A stretch of 37,620 bases of DNA from an uncultured Clostridia bacterium (GTDB taxonomy: Bacteria > Bacillota > Clostridia > Christensenellales > UBA1242). Below the pieces are notes generated by a model. The model was not told the DNA's origin. It saw only the letters and a list, made by a program, of their open reading frames with translations, and ran no database searches. How positions within the stretch are numbered: the stretch's first letter is position 1; each line of letters opens with the position of its first letter. The stretch lies in NCBI GenBank assembly GCA_944380415.1, contig CALWHN010000009.1:1-37620 (forward strand), written 5' to 3'. Both the position numbers and the translations under genes were made by a program. Shown one piece after another: positions 1 through 7,629 of the stretch.

Positions 1-1
1 A

Positions 2-874
2 AGGCCAGTTTTAGTTTCACAAGTGAACAAAGCTTCCTTCCGCGAGGAAATTGAAGATTCCATGGCAACGAAAGATTCTCCAGTTTTGGCGTGGGCGACT
101 GTTGACGGGCGAGACATTGAAGAGAACATAGATCAAGAGAATAAGACAATTGAAGTTAACGTTCCAGTTAGAATTTGTTATGATTTGTTCTCCTGCCAAG
201 AGAGAACGGTTGTTTCAGATGCCTTTTCAACGGAAAACGAACTTAATTTGACAACAGAAGCTTTCTTGTCAACAGAAGTTGTTGGAATGGAAACCTTTGA
301 CAGCAGAATAGATTCCAGCATCACAGCAAGCGAAGATATTCCAAGAATAGACAAAATCTTGGCTGTTGACGGGGCATATTCGACTCGAACAAGCCTGACA
401 TTTAACGATGGAGAGCTCTCTTCAGAAGGAACAGTCCACCTGAACATAATCTACCTAAACGACGAAGAGGACAGCATCAACGCGGTTTCAGTTGAAGTCC
501 CATATTCTTACAATGAAAAACTTTCCATTCAAGGGTCAAATGTAGTTGCAACAGACCAAATTATTGAAATTGATGCAAGTGTTAAGCGCGGAAGAGACAT
601 CTATGTTGACGGAAAAATTAGAACCCAGGTTTTAGTGACAAATGAAGTTCAAACTGCAGCAATAAGTGGAGCAGAACTTGGAGAAAAACTTGAGGAAAGA
701 GACGGAGCGCTTGAAATTTACTTTGCGCAAGAAGGAAAGAGTTTCTGGGACGTTGCAAAGGATTTGAAAGTTTCCGAAGACGCTTTAAGGCAACAAAACC
801 CGGAGATTGTAGAACCGTTTGAAAAAGACGAAAAAATTGTTTATTTTGAGCAATTTGAAATAAACGTTGACTAA
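2..874 (+). CDS. SipL-like SPOCS (DUF3794) and LysM spore-coat protein, 5'-truncated
   Basis: The frame is open to the window edge (codons from base 2), so only the C-terminal 290 residues are seen and the GTG at 23 need not be the start. The visible part is rich in acidic residues and beta-strand-like segments typical of SPOCS/DUF3794 domains (for example VNVPVRICYDLFS and the segment around EGTVHLNIIYLNDEE). It ends in a LysM-like module of about 45 residues (IYFAQEGKSFWDVAKDLKVS, then LRQQNPE). In C. difficile, SipL has SPOCS repeats followed by LysM and tethers SpoIVA to the forespore during coat assembly. I infer the same role here from architecture; other DUF3794/LysM proteins of Clostridia are less characterised. 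The gene ends at a strong hairpin terminator. Confidence 0.8.
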   Translation, partial: RPVLVSQVNKASFREEIEDSMATKDSPVLAWATVDGRDIEENIDQENKTIEVNVPVRICYDLFSCQERTVVSDAFSTENELNLTTEAFLSTEVVGMETFDSRIDSSITASEDIPRIDKILAVDGAYSTRTSLTFNDGELSSEGTVHLNIIYLNDEEDSINAVSVEVPYSYNEKLSIQGSNVVATDQIIEIDASVKRGRDIYVDGKIRTQVLVTNEVQTAAISGAELGEKLEERDGALEIYFAQEGKSFWDVAKDLKVSEDALRQQNPEIVEPFEKDEKIVYFEQFEINVD

Positions 875-886
875 TTTTGCCCCTTT

Positions 887-915
887 TCAAAAAACCCAGC
901 AGAAGCTGGGTTTTT
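887..915 (+). terminator. Bidirectional intrinsic terminator
   Basis: The stem AAAACCCAGC (891-900), loop AGAA, and GCTGGGTTTT (905-914) form a perfect hairpin. A U-tract follows on both strands, so it can end the SipL-like gene (+) and the convergent exonuclease gene (-), whose stop codon starts one base further on. Confidence 0.9.
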
Positions 916-2433
916 CTATGCAAACTCTTTAGAGTTTAATTTTAAAAAGGCTTCCGCGGTTGCAAGGGCGTCTGCATAGGCGCGGTGGGCTCCGTCAAGC
1001 GTTATTTCAAGCCTTTTGACAACATCTGTCAGCTTATATCTTGAAAGGCGAAGCTTGCTTTTGGCAAGAGGCATAAGGTCTATGAACTCATTGTCAAAGA
1101 GAAGGCCCTGTTTTCTTGCCGCTTGCAAGATGAATTTTTGGTCGAAGGAAACGTTGTAGCCAACCAGCGCCGCGCCGCGCGTGTAGCGATAAAAATCGCG
1201 AAGGACAGGTTCAACGCTTGGGCTTGATGCAACCATTTCATCTGTAATGTTGTTGATCAGCGTTGCAGAAGGAGGAATTGGTCGCGAAGGCTTTATAAGC
1301 GAAGCAAACTTGGAAACAATTTTCCCATTTTCAACTTTAACAGCGCCAATTTCCAAAAGCTCGTCCTCTTCATAATTTAACCCTGTTGTCTCAACGTCGA
1401 AGACAACAAAGGTTTTTTGCTCAATTTCCTTTGGATATGTTGCTGCAACCTTAAACAGGTTGTCCTGGGAGAGAATTGAATATGGCTCTATGCTAACTGC
1501 TTCATAATCCTTTGAAACTGTTTGTTTAAATTCAACCTTCTCTGGGAGAGCGCAAAGCGAAAGGGCGTGAACATAAAGCGTTTGCCTTCCAGCAAAGGTT
1601 TCAACATCTCCCAAAATTAAAATTGAATCGCCCTCTTTAACAAGGTCCATCTTTGCTTCGGTTGAACTTTTTGCAAAGTGGCGAGCCTCAATTCTTCCCG
1701 TTGTGTCGTTCAAAACAAAGCTGTAATAGAACTTTGTTTGGCCCTTTGTCTTTCCTTTTTTAACTTCATAGGCTTTCTTTTGAAGGTTTTCAACCTTTCC
1801 CGCCAAAATTAAGGATTTTTTGTCCGTTTTGACATTTTTAATAAACTCTGGCTTTGGGGCAATCTCTCCGCCAAAAAGAGGCCTCAAAACCTCAACATCA
1901 AAGCGCGGTGTTGAAGGCTTTGGCGGCTCTTGTTTTTTTTCAAGGTCAACCTCTTTTGCAACCCTTCCCTTTTCAATTTCAATTAGAAACTCGCTGCAAA
2001 AATTTTTTTCCAAATATTCGCGTGCCGCCGCCTTAAGCTTGTCTTCGCTTATGTAATTTAAAAACTCTTCATCAAGGTTAAAACTTACTACAATCTCTTT
2101 GAAATCTCTTGAGGTTTTAAAGCTTTCCTTGTCTAAAAAGCCAGAAATTATTGGGTAGTTAGAGGAAAAGAAATTGCCAAGAGCCTTGAAAATGAATTCA
2201 TCGTCCAAATAGCTCTTTTTAAACTTAACGTTTAATTCGGCCTTTAAATTGAAAATTTCCTTTAGATAATTTGTAATTTCTTCTTTATCCTGATCGGAAA
2301 GTGAAACATCTTGTGGGTAGAGAAGCGTTAGAAAGCAAGCCTTCTGGCCGCGCTTGTAAACGATGCTTAAAGGCTTTAAAAAACTAAATCTATCTCCAAA
2401 TTTTTGGAATAACTTTCCAATCAACCATTCCAC
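916..2433 (-). CDS. PolC-like protein: N-terminal domain, OB fold and DEDDh 3'-5' exonuclease, no polymerase
   Basis: 505 aa. Residues 1-170 resemble the N-terminal domain of Firmicute PolC. Residues about 205-298 form an OB-fold-like region (ILAGKVENLQKKAYEVKKGK, then a strand-rich part ending near LYVHALSLCAL). Residues 343-497 are an epsilon-type DEDDh exonuclease with ExoI FDVETTGL (345-352), ExoII VGYNVSFDQKF (424-434) and ExoIII HRAYADALATAE (483-494, His483 and Asp488). Full PolC is about 1400 aa with a PHP domain split around the exonuclease; here the OB and exonuclease parts are joined by about 45 residues with no PHP, palm or fingers. The stop sits at a clean terminator, so this is a self-contained gene rather than a broken polC. 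The start is GTG with no Shine-Dalgarno. Function in proofreading or repair is inferred. Confidence 0.85.
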   Translation of the reverse strand: MEWLIGKLFQKFGDRFSFLKPLSIVYKRGQKACFLTLLYPQDVSLSDQDKEEITNYLKEIFNLKAELNVKFKKSYLDDEFIFKALGNFFSSNYPIISGFLDKESFKTSRDFKEIVVSFNLDEEFLNYISEDKLKAAAREYLEKNFCSEFLIEIEKGRVAKEVDLEKKQEPPKPSTPRFDVEVLRPLFGGEIAPKPEFIKNVKTDKKSLILAGKVENLQKKAYEVKKGKTKGQTKFYYSFVLNDTTGRIEARHFAKSSTEAKMDLVKEGDSILILGDVETFAGRQTLYVHALSLCALPEKVEFKQTVSKDYEAVSIEPYSILSQDNLFKVAATYPKEIEQKTFVVFDVETTGLNYEEDELLEIGAVKVENGKIVSKFASLIKPSRPIPPSATLINNITDEMVASSPSVEPVLRDFYRYTRGAALVGYNVSFDQKFILQAARKQGLLFDNEFIDLMPLAKSKLRLSRYKLTDVVKRLEITLDGAHRAYADALATAEAFLKLNSKEFA

Positions 2434-2468
2434 ACATCAATTTTACAACATTTTTTAAACATTTACAA
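2434..2468 (-). promoter_or_regulatory. Sigma-A promoter of the PolC-like exonuclease gene (leaderless)
   Basis: On the minus strand TTGTAA (2463-2468), a 17-bp spacer and TAAAAT (2440-2445) are followed by 6 nt and then the GTG start. This places the expected transcription start on the start codon itself. Confidence 0.65.
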
Positions 2469-2523
2469 TACATTGGCAAAAAATGTGAAGAAATCATATA
2501 AGTTAAAAAAAAGGAGAAAACAT

Positions 2524-3015
2524 ATGTTGTTTAGGGTTTTTAACGCGCAAGAAAGGTTTCCAATTTCCTCTCTCAGGCAAAGACCAAACGCAATTGCAAG
2601 CATCAGAGGTTCGGAAGAATTCCCAAACCTTAAAGGCGAGGTTTTGTTTTACAAAACGGAGAGAGGAACTCTTGTTTTAGCGGAAATTGAGGGGCTTCCG
2701 GTTGAGGAAGGGTGCGCGCCAAGATTCTTTGGCCTCCATCTCCACGAAAAGGGAGAGTGTGAGCCTTCGTTTGACAGCGCTGGCGGCCACTATAACCCAA
2801 AAAATTGTCCCCACCCAGCCCATGCGGGCGACCTTCCGCCGATTTTGGCAAACAAAAACGGCAGGGCATTTTTGTGTTTTTTGACGGACAGCTTTAGCGT
2901 TGGCGAGGTTGTTGGAAAGGCTGTTATAGTCCACAAGCTTCGAGATGATTTTACCTCTCAGCCCTCGGGAGACAGCGGAGAGAGAATTGGTTGCGGGGTA
3001 ATTGTTGGAGCCTAG
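2524..3015 (+). CDS. sodC: Cu/Zn superoxide dismutase, cytosolic form
   Basis: 163 aa from ATG 2524, chosen because AAGGAG lies just upstream and the earlier TTG (2473) has no ribosome binding site. The Cu/Zn-SOD ligand set is present: LHLHEKG (His72, His74), GGHYNP (bridging His89), HPAHAGDLP (His97, His100, Asp103) and VIVHKLRDD (His137). Cys79 and Cys157 can form the structural disulfide, and the end QPSGDSGERIGCGVI is the family signature. It converts superoxide to peroxide and oxygen. There is no signal peptide or lipobox, so unlike most bacterial SodC it is predicted to stay in the cytoplasm; an N-terminal extension of about 35 residues precedes the beta-barrel. Cytosolic SodC-like proteins also occur in other anaerobic Clostridia. 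The gene converges on a small ORF with a 4-base overlap. Confidence 0.93.
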   Translation: MLFRVFNAQERFPISSLRQRPNAIASIRGSEEFPNLKGEVLFYKTERGTLVLAEIEGLPVEEGCAPRFFGLHLHEKGECEPSFDSAGGHYNPKNCPHPAHAGDLPPILANKNGRAFLCFLTDSFSVGEVVGKAVIVHKLRDDFTSQPSGDSGERIGCGVIVGA

Positions 3016-3179
3016 GAAGGTTTTTCTGAAAGTTTAGAAAGCTGCATTAAAATTTCTTTAAGCAGCTTTTCTTGTTTTAAAAGCGCCGCTTTAAGTTCCT
3101 CTTCAAGCCGGCCGATTTTACAAATTATTTGATTTTTATTTCGCTCAGACTTTTTTGTTGTTACAAGATCTTTTTCCAT
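3012..3179 (-). CDS. Small predicted coiled-coil protein, 55 aa
   Basis: ATG at 3179 to TAG at 3012. A good AAGGAG ribosome binding site at 3184-3190 overlaps the stop codon of the upstream membrane-protein gene, so the two are probably translationally coupled. The protein is strongly helical and charged (ERNKNQIICKIGRLEEELKA then LLKQEKLLKEILMQLSKL), with heptad-like leucines and no membrane segment. I do not recognise the family. It resembles short accessory coiled-coil subunits, comparable in size to XseB-type helices, but nothing ties it to exonuclease VII. Its 3' end overlaps that of sodC by 4 bases. Confidence 0.6.
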   Translation of the reverse strand: MEKDLVTTKKSERNKNQIICKIGRLEEELKAALLKQEKLLKEILMQLSKLSEKPS

Positions 3180-3188
3180 TTTTTCTCC

Positions 3189-4055
3189 TTAAAGAATTTC
3201 ATCATCCAACTTTTGGCCTCTTGTCGGAACAAAATAGCAGACAAACGAAAGAATTAAAAGAATTGAGGAAAAGACCAGATAGTAGATGTTCATTCTAACA
3301 ATAAAACTTGAAAAGAGAAGAATTAAAGATGCGAGCAAATAGCCCTTTGCCCTCTGCTTTGAAATTGCGCCCTTCAAAACTTCTTTAAACTTTGGTTTAG
3401 AAGAAAGTTCAACCTCCTTTAAATTTTCTGGGTAGAAGCCGGCAGGTTTAATCAGTTTTAAAAAACATTCCTTGCTCCCAAGAAGAACAATTTTTAAATC
3501 TGGAAACTTTTTGGCAACGTCAAGCGCCTCCTTGGAAATTATATATCCGCAAACGACAAGCTTTTTTGGTTTGCTCTTTTCTGTTTTTCTAATAATTTCA
3601 ACAACCGTCTGCGCGGAGATTGGAGAAAAGCTGTAGCAGGGAAAGAGAACTGTTTTTGCAGCTGCGTTGTCCTTGTTGAAAACTTCTATGTAAATTCCAA
3701 CTTTCTTTGCTTGGTGGTTTATTTTGGCCAGCTTTAAAAAATAGCTTTGAGCAAGTTTGGGGTTGAAGATAAAATTTGAAGAGATTTTCTCTGCAAGTTT
3801 TTCTTCCTCTGCCTTAAGTTTATTTTTTGCAAGCCTTCTATCTAAAAAGAACCTTATTAATATTTCGAAAGAAAAGGTTAAAATTGCAGTAATTGCAAGG
3901 CAAAGTCCAAGGTTTGAAATAAAATATCTAACCCAAATAAAACAGATTAAAAAAATCAAAAAAAGCCGAAAAAGAACATTAAAAAACTTTAAAACCACAG
4001 ATAAATTATTTCCAAAAAAATCCCACCAAAACAAAAAATACTTATAAAAACACAA
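3189..4055 (-). CDS. Hypothetical membrane protein with N- and C-terminal membrane segments
   Basis: 288 aa from a TTG start; the start is uncertain because no clear ribosome binding site is visible, and internal GTG/TTG codons nearby are alternatives. Residues about 20-72 hold two membrane segments (VLFRLFLIFLICFIWVRYFI and LGLCLAITAILTFSFEI). A basic linker follows, then a soluble alpha/beta domain (about 85-225) containing KKLVVCGYIIS and LKIVLLGS, reminiscent of a Rossmann-like or nuclease-like fold. Two more membrane segments lie at about 243-282 (YLLASLILLFSSFIV and YYLVFSSILLILSFVCYFV). I do not recognise the family and assign no function. The 55-aa coiled-coil gene follows immediately in the same operon. 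Confidence 0.65.
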   Translation of the reverse strand: MCFYKYFLFWWDFFGNNLSVVLKFFNVLFRLFLIFLICFIWVRYFISNLGLCLAITAILTFSFEILIRFFLDRRLAKNKLKAEEEKLAEKISSNFIFNPKLAQSYFLKLAKINHQAKKVGIYIEVFNKDNAAAKTVLFPCYSFSPISAQTVVEIIRKTEKSKPKKLVVCGYIISKEALDVAKKFPDLKIVLLGSKECFLKLIKPAGFYPENLKEVELSSKPKFKEVLKGAISKQRAKGYLLASLILLFSSFIVRMNIYYLVFSSILLILSFVCYFVPTRGQKLDDEIL

Positions 4056-4080
4056 TTTTTTCCATATATTACTAATATAT

Positions 4081-4109
4081 TTGACAAAAAAATTTATTTT
4101 TTATAGAAT
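4081..4109 (+). promoter_or_regulatory. Sigma-A promoter of rsfS (leaderless)
   Basis: TTGACA (4081-4086), a 17-bp spacer and TAGAAT (4104-4109), then 6 nt to the ATG at 4116. No Shine-Dalgarno can fit between the expected transcription start and the start codon. Confidence 0.75.
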
Positions 4110-4115
4110 TATCCC

Positions 4116-4481
4116 ATGGAAAATGAAATTTTAAAGGAATATATTTCTGTTTTAGAAGAAAAAAAATTAAAGAACATTGAAGCCTTTGACCTAAGCGGGA
4201 AAAGCGACGTTGCAAAGTTTATTATTATTGCAACGGCAAACAGCGAAAAAGTTGCGCGCCAAGTTGCAAACGAAATTAAAGTTTTTTTTGAAGAAAAAAA
4301 CAAAACTTCAAACCTTGAGGGGGAGTTTCCTGGGGATTGGATAATTTTGGACTTTGGCGACGTTTTAATTGAAATGTTAACCGAGGAATCAAGAAATCAT
4401 TACAACCTTGAAAAACTTTGGGGAGATTCAAAAAATCGCCTTGCCCAGCCTTCAAAAAAAAGGAAGAAAAAAGCGTCATAA
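4116..4481 (+). CDS. rsfS: Ribosomal silencing factor RsfS
   Basis: 121 aa. RsfS/YbeB binds ribosomal protein uL14 on the 50S subunit and blocks joining with 30S when nutrients are short. Family features are the start LKEYISVLEEKKLKNIEAFD, the core KFIIIATANSEKVARQVANE, and the signature GEFPGDWIILDFGDVLIEML followed by RNHYNLEKLWGD. The length is normal. The extreme C-terminus is a basic tail (PSKKRKKKAS). In most Firmicutes rsfS follows nadD and yqeK; here it stands alone between its own promoter and a terminator, and it is one of the predicted leaderless genes. Confidence 0.95.
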   Translation: MENEILKEYISVLEEKKLKNIEAFDLSGKSDVAKFIIIATANSEKVARQVANEIKVFFEEKNKTSNLEGEFPGDWIILDFGDVLIEMLTEESRNHYNLEKLWGDSKNRLAQPSKKRKKKAS

Positions 4482-4485
4482 CTAA

Positions 4486-4514
4486 AAAACTCTGCCCAGC
4501 GGGCAGAGTTTTAT
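4486..4514 (+). terminator. Bidirectional terminator between rsfS and the 306-aa gene
   Basis: The stem AAAACTCTGCCC (4486-4497), loop AGC and GGGCAGAGTTTT (4501-4512) form a perfect 12-bp hairpin flanked by A/T runs on both sides. It serves rsfS (+) and the convergent gene ending at 4515 (-). Confidence 0.9.
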
Positions 4515-5435
4515 TTAGCTAATCTTTATTTCAACGTTTTCGCCAGTTTCGGCGTCTTGATACATTATCCAATAGCCAAGTTCGTTTGGTTTTTCTGGGT
4601 CAAGCGGAAGCCACTGGCTAATTCCCGAAAGCTCGCGCGGGGGAGCGGTTGTATATTCTCCAGGCATTCCATAGCAAACATATGCAACCTTTCCCTCTTC
4701 ATATAAAAGCCCAATTACAAAATATTGTCCGTTGTCCTCATAGTCAACTTTAACCCACTTGCTGTTTGGGATAATTTCGTTTAAAAACGTCTCTTCGGGA
4801 TATCTTTCGAAAAGAAGGGAAAGCTGCCCCTTAATTTCGTCATAGAATCTTGTTTTTTCAATTTCGGTCTTTGGATAGAGCGGAATCTCTTCGCTAGCCT
4901 GGGCCTGCCTTGGCGCGCCATAGAACGCGTTTCTGTAGCTGCAGTTTGCGCACTTATCGGAGGATTGCATGTTGGCGCTTATGATTCTTTCAATTTCTTC
5001 TTTCTCCTCGTTGCAGAAATCAATTCCGTCTTCGTCCAGGCGCTCTTCAACATCTTCGACCGAAAGGTCTGTTTCATCTAAAAGATCGAAATGTTTTGAA
5101 AGCTGGGCTGGGAGGCTTTCATTTTTGTTCGTCGAGCCAAATAGAATTGGAGTTGCCTTTCCCCCAGAAACAAGAACGAGGGCGCAGGAGAATTCTTCGA
5201 AGGAGCTGTCCGCTTCAAATTCAAAAGAATAATTCACTCGTCCGGAATTTGCAAGCGCCGCCTTGTAAACTTTTCCAGAGGCAAGAAAACCAAGGGTTAA
5301 AATTCCCTTTGGATCTTCTTTAAAATTATAAAGCCTTAAATTTCCGCAAAAGCCCTCTCTCGCGGCTTCAAGGTTTAAAACAGCCTTCTTGCTGTCCCCG
5401 TCAAGAGAAGAAAGAATTATTGTTTTTTCTCTCAT
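4515..5435 (-). CDS. Conserved-looking hypothetical protein, 306 aa
   Basis: The start ATG 5435 is supported by AGGAG 6 nt upstream. I do not recognise a named family. Residues 1-125 are a beta-rich domain (MREKTIILSSLDGDSKKAVL, then GILTLGFLASGKVYKAAL and CALVLVSGGKATPILFGST). Residues 126-200 are acidic and variable, with a CANC pair that could bind metal (SSDKCANCSYRNAF). Residues 205-306 form a second compact domain with many aromatics (WVKVDYEDNGQYFVIGLLYE, VAYVCYGMPGEYTTAPP, GYWIMYQDAETGE). There is no signal peptide or membrane segment, so it is cytosolic. The two-domain layout with a disordered linker suggests an adaptor or regulatory protein, but this is speculation. It is monocistronic. 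Confidence 0.7.
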   Translation of the reverse strand: MREKTIILSSLDGDSKKAVLNLEAAREGFCGNLRLYNFKEDPKGILTLGFLASGKVYKAALANSGRVNYSFEFEADSSFEEFSCALVLVSGGKATPILFGSTNKNESLPAQLSKHFDLLDETDLSVEDVEERLDEDGIDFCNEEKEEIERIISANMQSSDKCANCSYRNAFYGAPRQAQASEEIPLYPKTEIEKTRFYDEIKGQLSLLFERYPEETFLNEIIPNSKWVKVDYEDNGQYFVIGLLYEEGKVAYVCYGMPGEYTTAPPRELSGISQWLPLDPEKPNELGYWIMYQDAETGENVEIKIS

Positions 5436-5497
5436 AAAATCTCCTAAAATATTTTTCCAATTTATTATATATTAAAAATATTTTGCAATTGCGCGCG

Positions 5498-5524
5498 AAA
5501 AAAAGCGAAAAAATCGCTTTTTTG
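5498..5524 (-). terminator. Terminator of the tatD-rsmA operon
   Basis: AAAAAAAGCGA (5498-5508), a 5-nt loop and TCGCTTTTTTT (5514-5524): a short GC core with long A/T flanks, 24 bp past the rsmA stop on the minus strand. Confidence 0.6.
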
Positions 5525-5547
5525 TTGGTTTTTTTGTTATTTTTCAA

Positions 5548-6342
5548 TTAATTTAATTGATCTGAAAGAGAAATAAAATCCAAAACAGAAAGTTGTTCTG
5601 CGCGCGCATCGGAAGAAATCGAACATTTATTTAATGCGGACAAAATTTTTTCTTTTGGAATGTTTAGGCCAAGAAGGTTGTTTACAAGCGTTTTTCGCCT
5701 TGCTCCAAAAGCCGTTTTAACAAGGCTTGCGAAAAACTTTTCATCTTTGGCCTTCGGTTTAGCAGGATCCTTAACAATTCTAATCAGCGAGGAATCAACG
5801 TTTGGCGGAGGAGTGAACATCTTTCGCCCAACAGTTCTAAGGTATTCAACATTTGCCTGGTAATTGATCATAACCGTTGGAATTCCATAGTCCTTTGAGT
5901 TTGGCTTTGCCAAAAACCTTTGGGCAACTTCCTTTTGAACCATAACCGTCAACGAACTTGCCCTTGAGGCGAGAAATTTAAAAATTAGAGGGCTGGTTAT
6001 GTAATATGGAAGGTTTGCAACAACAGCGTAGTCGCCGCCAAAATTTTTTTCAATTTCTTCAATCGGCGCCTTTAATGCATCCTCAAAAACAACTTCAAGG
6101 TTTGAAAATTCGCTTTGAAGAGCGCCAAGCGGCGCTTGAAGCTGCCTGTCAATCTCATAAGCAACAACTCGCTTTGCCGCGGCGCAAAGTTTTTTTGTTA
6201 GCGTTCCCTCGCCGGGGCCAATTTCCAAAACCTCGGTTTGAGGCGTTATCTTTGCGTCCAAAACAATTGCGGAAAGCAAATTTCCGTCGTAAATAAAATT
6301 TTGACCAAATTTTTTCTTAAAAACAAAATTTTCCATTGTCAT
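5548..6342 (-). CDS. rsmA: 16S rRNA dimethyladenosine transferase RsmA (KsgA)
   Basis: 264 aa from the ATG at 6342. This start is chosen because it overlaps the tatD stop as ATGA, a classic coupled junction, with AAGG upstream. The enzyme uses SAM to dimethylate two adjacent adenines in helix 45 of 16S rRNA during 30S assembly. Motifs: KKFGQNF at the N-terminus, SAM-binding EIGPGEGTLT (40-49), AYEID (61-65), and catalytic NLPYYITSPLIF (110-121). The C-terminal helical domain contains FGARRKTLVNNLLG. The neighbour tatD is the usual partner in Firmicutes, where rnmV normally lies between them; rnmV is absent here. Confidence 0.95.
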   Translation of the reverse strand: MTMENFVFKKKFGQNFIYDGNLLSAIVLDAKITPQTEVLEIGPGEGTLTKKLCAAAKRVVAYEIDRQLQAPLGALQSEFSNLEVVFEDALKAPIEEIEKNFGGDYAVVANLPYYITSPLIFKFLASRASSLTVMVQKEVAQRFLAKPNSKDYGIPTVMINYQANVEYLRTVGRKMFTPPPNVDSSLIRIVKDPAKPKAKDEKFFASLVKTAFGARRKTLVNNLLGLNIPKEKILSALNKCSISSDARAEQLSVLDFISLSDQLN

Positions 6343-7169
6343 TGTAACCTTGGGAAAACGCAAAGCGCGTTTTGCGTTGTTTTGGTTTCAACTTCTTTCA
6401 AAGAAGAAAATGTTAAGTCTGCAATCTTTTTTGCAATAATGGGAATGTTCTTGGGCTCATTTCGCTTGCCTCGAAAGGGTTCGGGAGAAAGGTATGGACA
6501 GTCCGTTTCAAGCGTAACGCGAGAGAGGCCAATTTCCTCCAAAACCTCTGGCATCGTCCTTGAGTTTTTAAAAGTTATTGCGCCGCCAAGCGAAATATAA
6601 AAGCCAAGGTCGAAAACGCGCATTGTTGTCTCTAAGCTTCCGTTGAAGCAGTGCATAAGCCCGCCGGAGGAAAGAAGGGCGCGGTTTTGTTCCAAAATAT
6701 TTAGTGTTTCGTTTGTTGCCTCGCGCATGTGGATCATAACTGGAAGGTTGAGCTTGTTTGCAAGTTCAATTTGCTTTATGAAAACTTCCTTTTGCTTAAG
6801 GATAAAATCCTCCTTCGAAATTTCGCCCAAAGAGGGGTCTTTTCGCCTTGCCTGGTCAATTTGCCACTCAAAATCGTGGTAATCCAGCCCAATTTCGCCA
6901 ATTGCAACAATTTTTTTGTTGGACGCGGCAGAAAAAATTAGCTCCTCAGCTTCTTTTGAAAATTCAAAGGCGGCGTTTGGATGAAGGCCAATTGCGGCAT
7001 AGACGCAATCGAAGCGATTTGCAAGCGAAATTGCAGATTTAGAGCTTTCCAAATCGCAACCAACACAAACAATTTTTAAAACCCCGGCCTCTTTTGCTCG
7101 GGAAATTACGCCCTCAATTTCGTTTTCAAAAACTTCGTTGTTAATGTGTGAGTGAATGTCAATGAACAT
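6339..7169 (-). CDS. tatD: TatD family metal-dependent hydrolase/DNase
   Basis: 276 aa, full length. It is a TIM-barrel metallohydrolase with 3'-5' DNase activity in studied relatives. Metal ligands and motifs: DIHSHIN (His6, His8), AIGLHPN, AIGEIGLDYH (catalytic Glu), LPVMIHMREA, GGLMHCFNGS and TLETDCPYLSPEPFRGKRNEP at the C-terminal end. It overlaps rsmA by 4 bases. The mRNA is predicted to start at the ATG: TAATAT lies exactly 6 nt upstream and there is no Shine-Dalgarno. Confidence 0.95.
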   Translation of the reverse strand: MFIDIHSHINNEVFENEIEGVISRAKEAGVLKIVCVGCDLESSKSAISLANRFDCVYAAIGLHPNAAFEFSKEAEELIFSAASNKKIVAIGEIGLDYHDFEWQIDQARRKDPSLGEISKEDFILKQKEVFIKQIELANKLNLPVMIHMREATNETLNILEQNRALLSSGGLMHCFNGSLETTMRVFDLGFYISLGGAITFKNSRTMPEVLEEIGLSRVTLETDCPYLSPEPFRGKRNEPKNIPIIAKKIADLTFSSLKEVETKTTQNALCVFPRLQ

Positions 7170-7226
7170 AGAGATATATTACCACAGAAAATGGCTGTTG
7201 ACAACTTAAAAAAACTGGTATAAAAT
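7170..7226. promoter_or_regulatory. Face-to-face divergent promoters sharing one -35 region (tatD and the 117-aa gene)
   Basis: The palindromic core TGTTGACAAC gives a -35 on both strands. Minus: TTGTCA (7199-7204), 17-bp spacer, TAATAT (7176-7181), 6 nt to the tatD ATG. Plus: TTGACA (7198-7203), 17-bp spacer, TAAAAT (7221-7226) for the gene at 7247. Polymerase binding in the two directions should be mutually exclusive. Confidence 0.65.
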
Positions 7227-7246
7227 ATTTCGCGGAGGAAGTTAAT

Positions 7247-7600
7247 ATGAAAAAAGTTAAAAAAATCTATGCAAAGGACTTTGTTCAACCGCTTGTTGAA
7301 GATCTTGCAAAAAACGGAGAAGAGAAAATATATTTCAACCCATTCATCAGCGCTGTTTTGGCTTGCAAGTTTGTATATCCAAGAATTGTTGAAAACACAA
7401 AGAAAGAGGACATCGTTTCCGAGCTTGACAAAATGGCATATTTAGACGAAATTAAGTTTGGAAGAGATGGAAACCAAACATTCTTTGAATACACGGGAAA
7501 TGGAGAGGCAGAATCCATGGAAGACTTGGTTTCAAAAGAAACCTTCAGCGGTTTTTCAAAAGCTGTTAAAGCTGGGCTTGAAAGCGAACAAAGCTTGTAA
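7247..7600 (+). CDS. Hypothetical cytosolic protein, 117 aa
   Basis: The start ATG 7247 is backed by GGAGG (7234-7238). The protein begins with a basic segment (MKKVKKIYAKDFVQPLVEDL) and continues as a soluble mixed alpha/beta chain with an acidic C-terminal half (TFFEYTGNGEAESMEDLV). No membrane segment, signal peptide, cysteine motif or recognisable domain is visible. It sits between tatD (divergent) and rnpB; the rnpB -35 element overlaps its stop codon. Composition and a good ribosome binding site favour a real gene, but I cannot name it. Confidence 0.7.
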   Translation: MKKVKKIYAKDFVQPLVEDLAKNGEEKIYFNPFISAVLACKFVYPRIVENTKKEDIVSELDKMAYLDEIKFGRDGNQTFFEYTGNGEAESMEDLVSKETFSGFSKAVKAGLESEQSL

Positions 7601-7623
7601 TTTAGAAAAAATTTTGGTATAAT
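7595..7623 (+). promoter_or_regulatory. Sigma-A promoter of rnpB
   Basis: TTGTAA (7595-7600, overlapping the stop codon of the preceding gene), a 17-bp spacer and TATAAT (7618-7623). The first base of RNase P helix P1 is 7630, leaving 6 nt between the -10 box and +1. Confidence 0.85.
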
Positions 7624-7629
7624 AAAACT

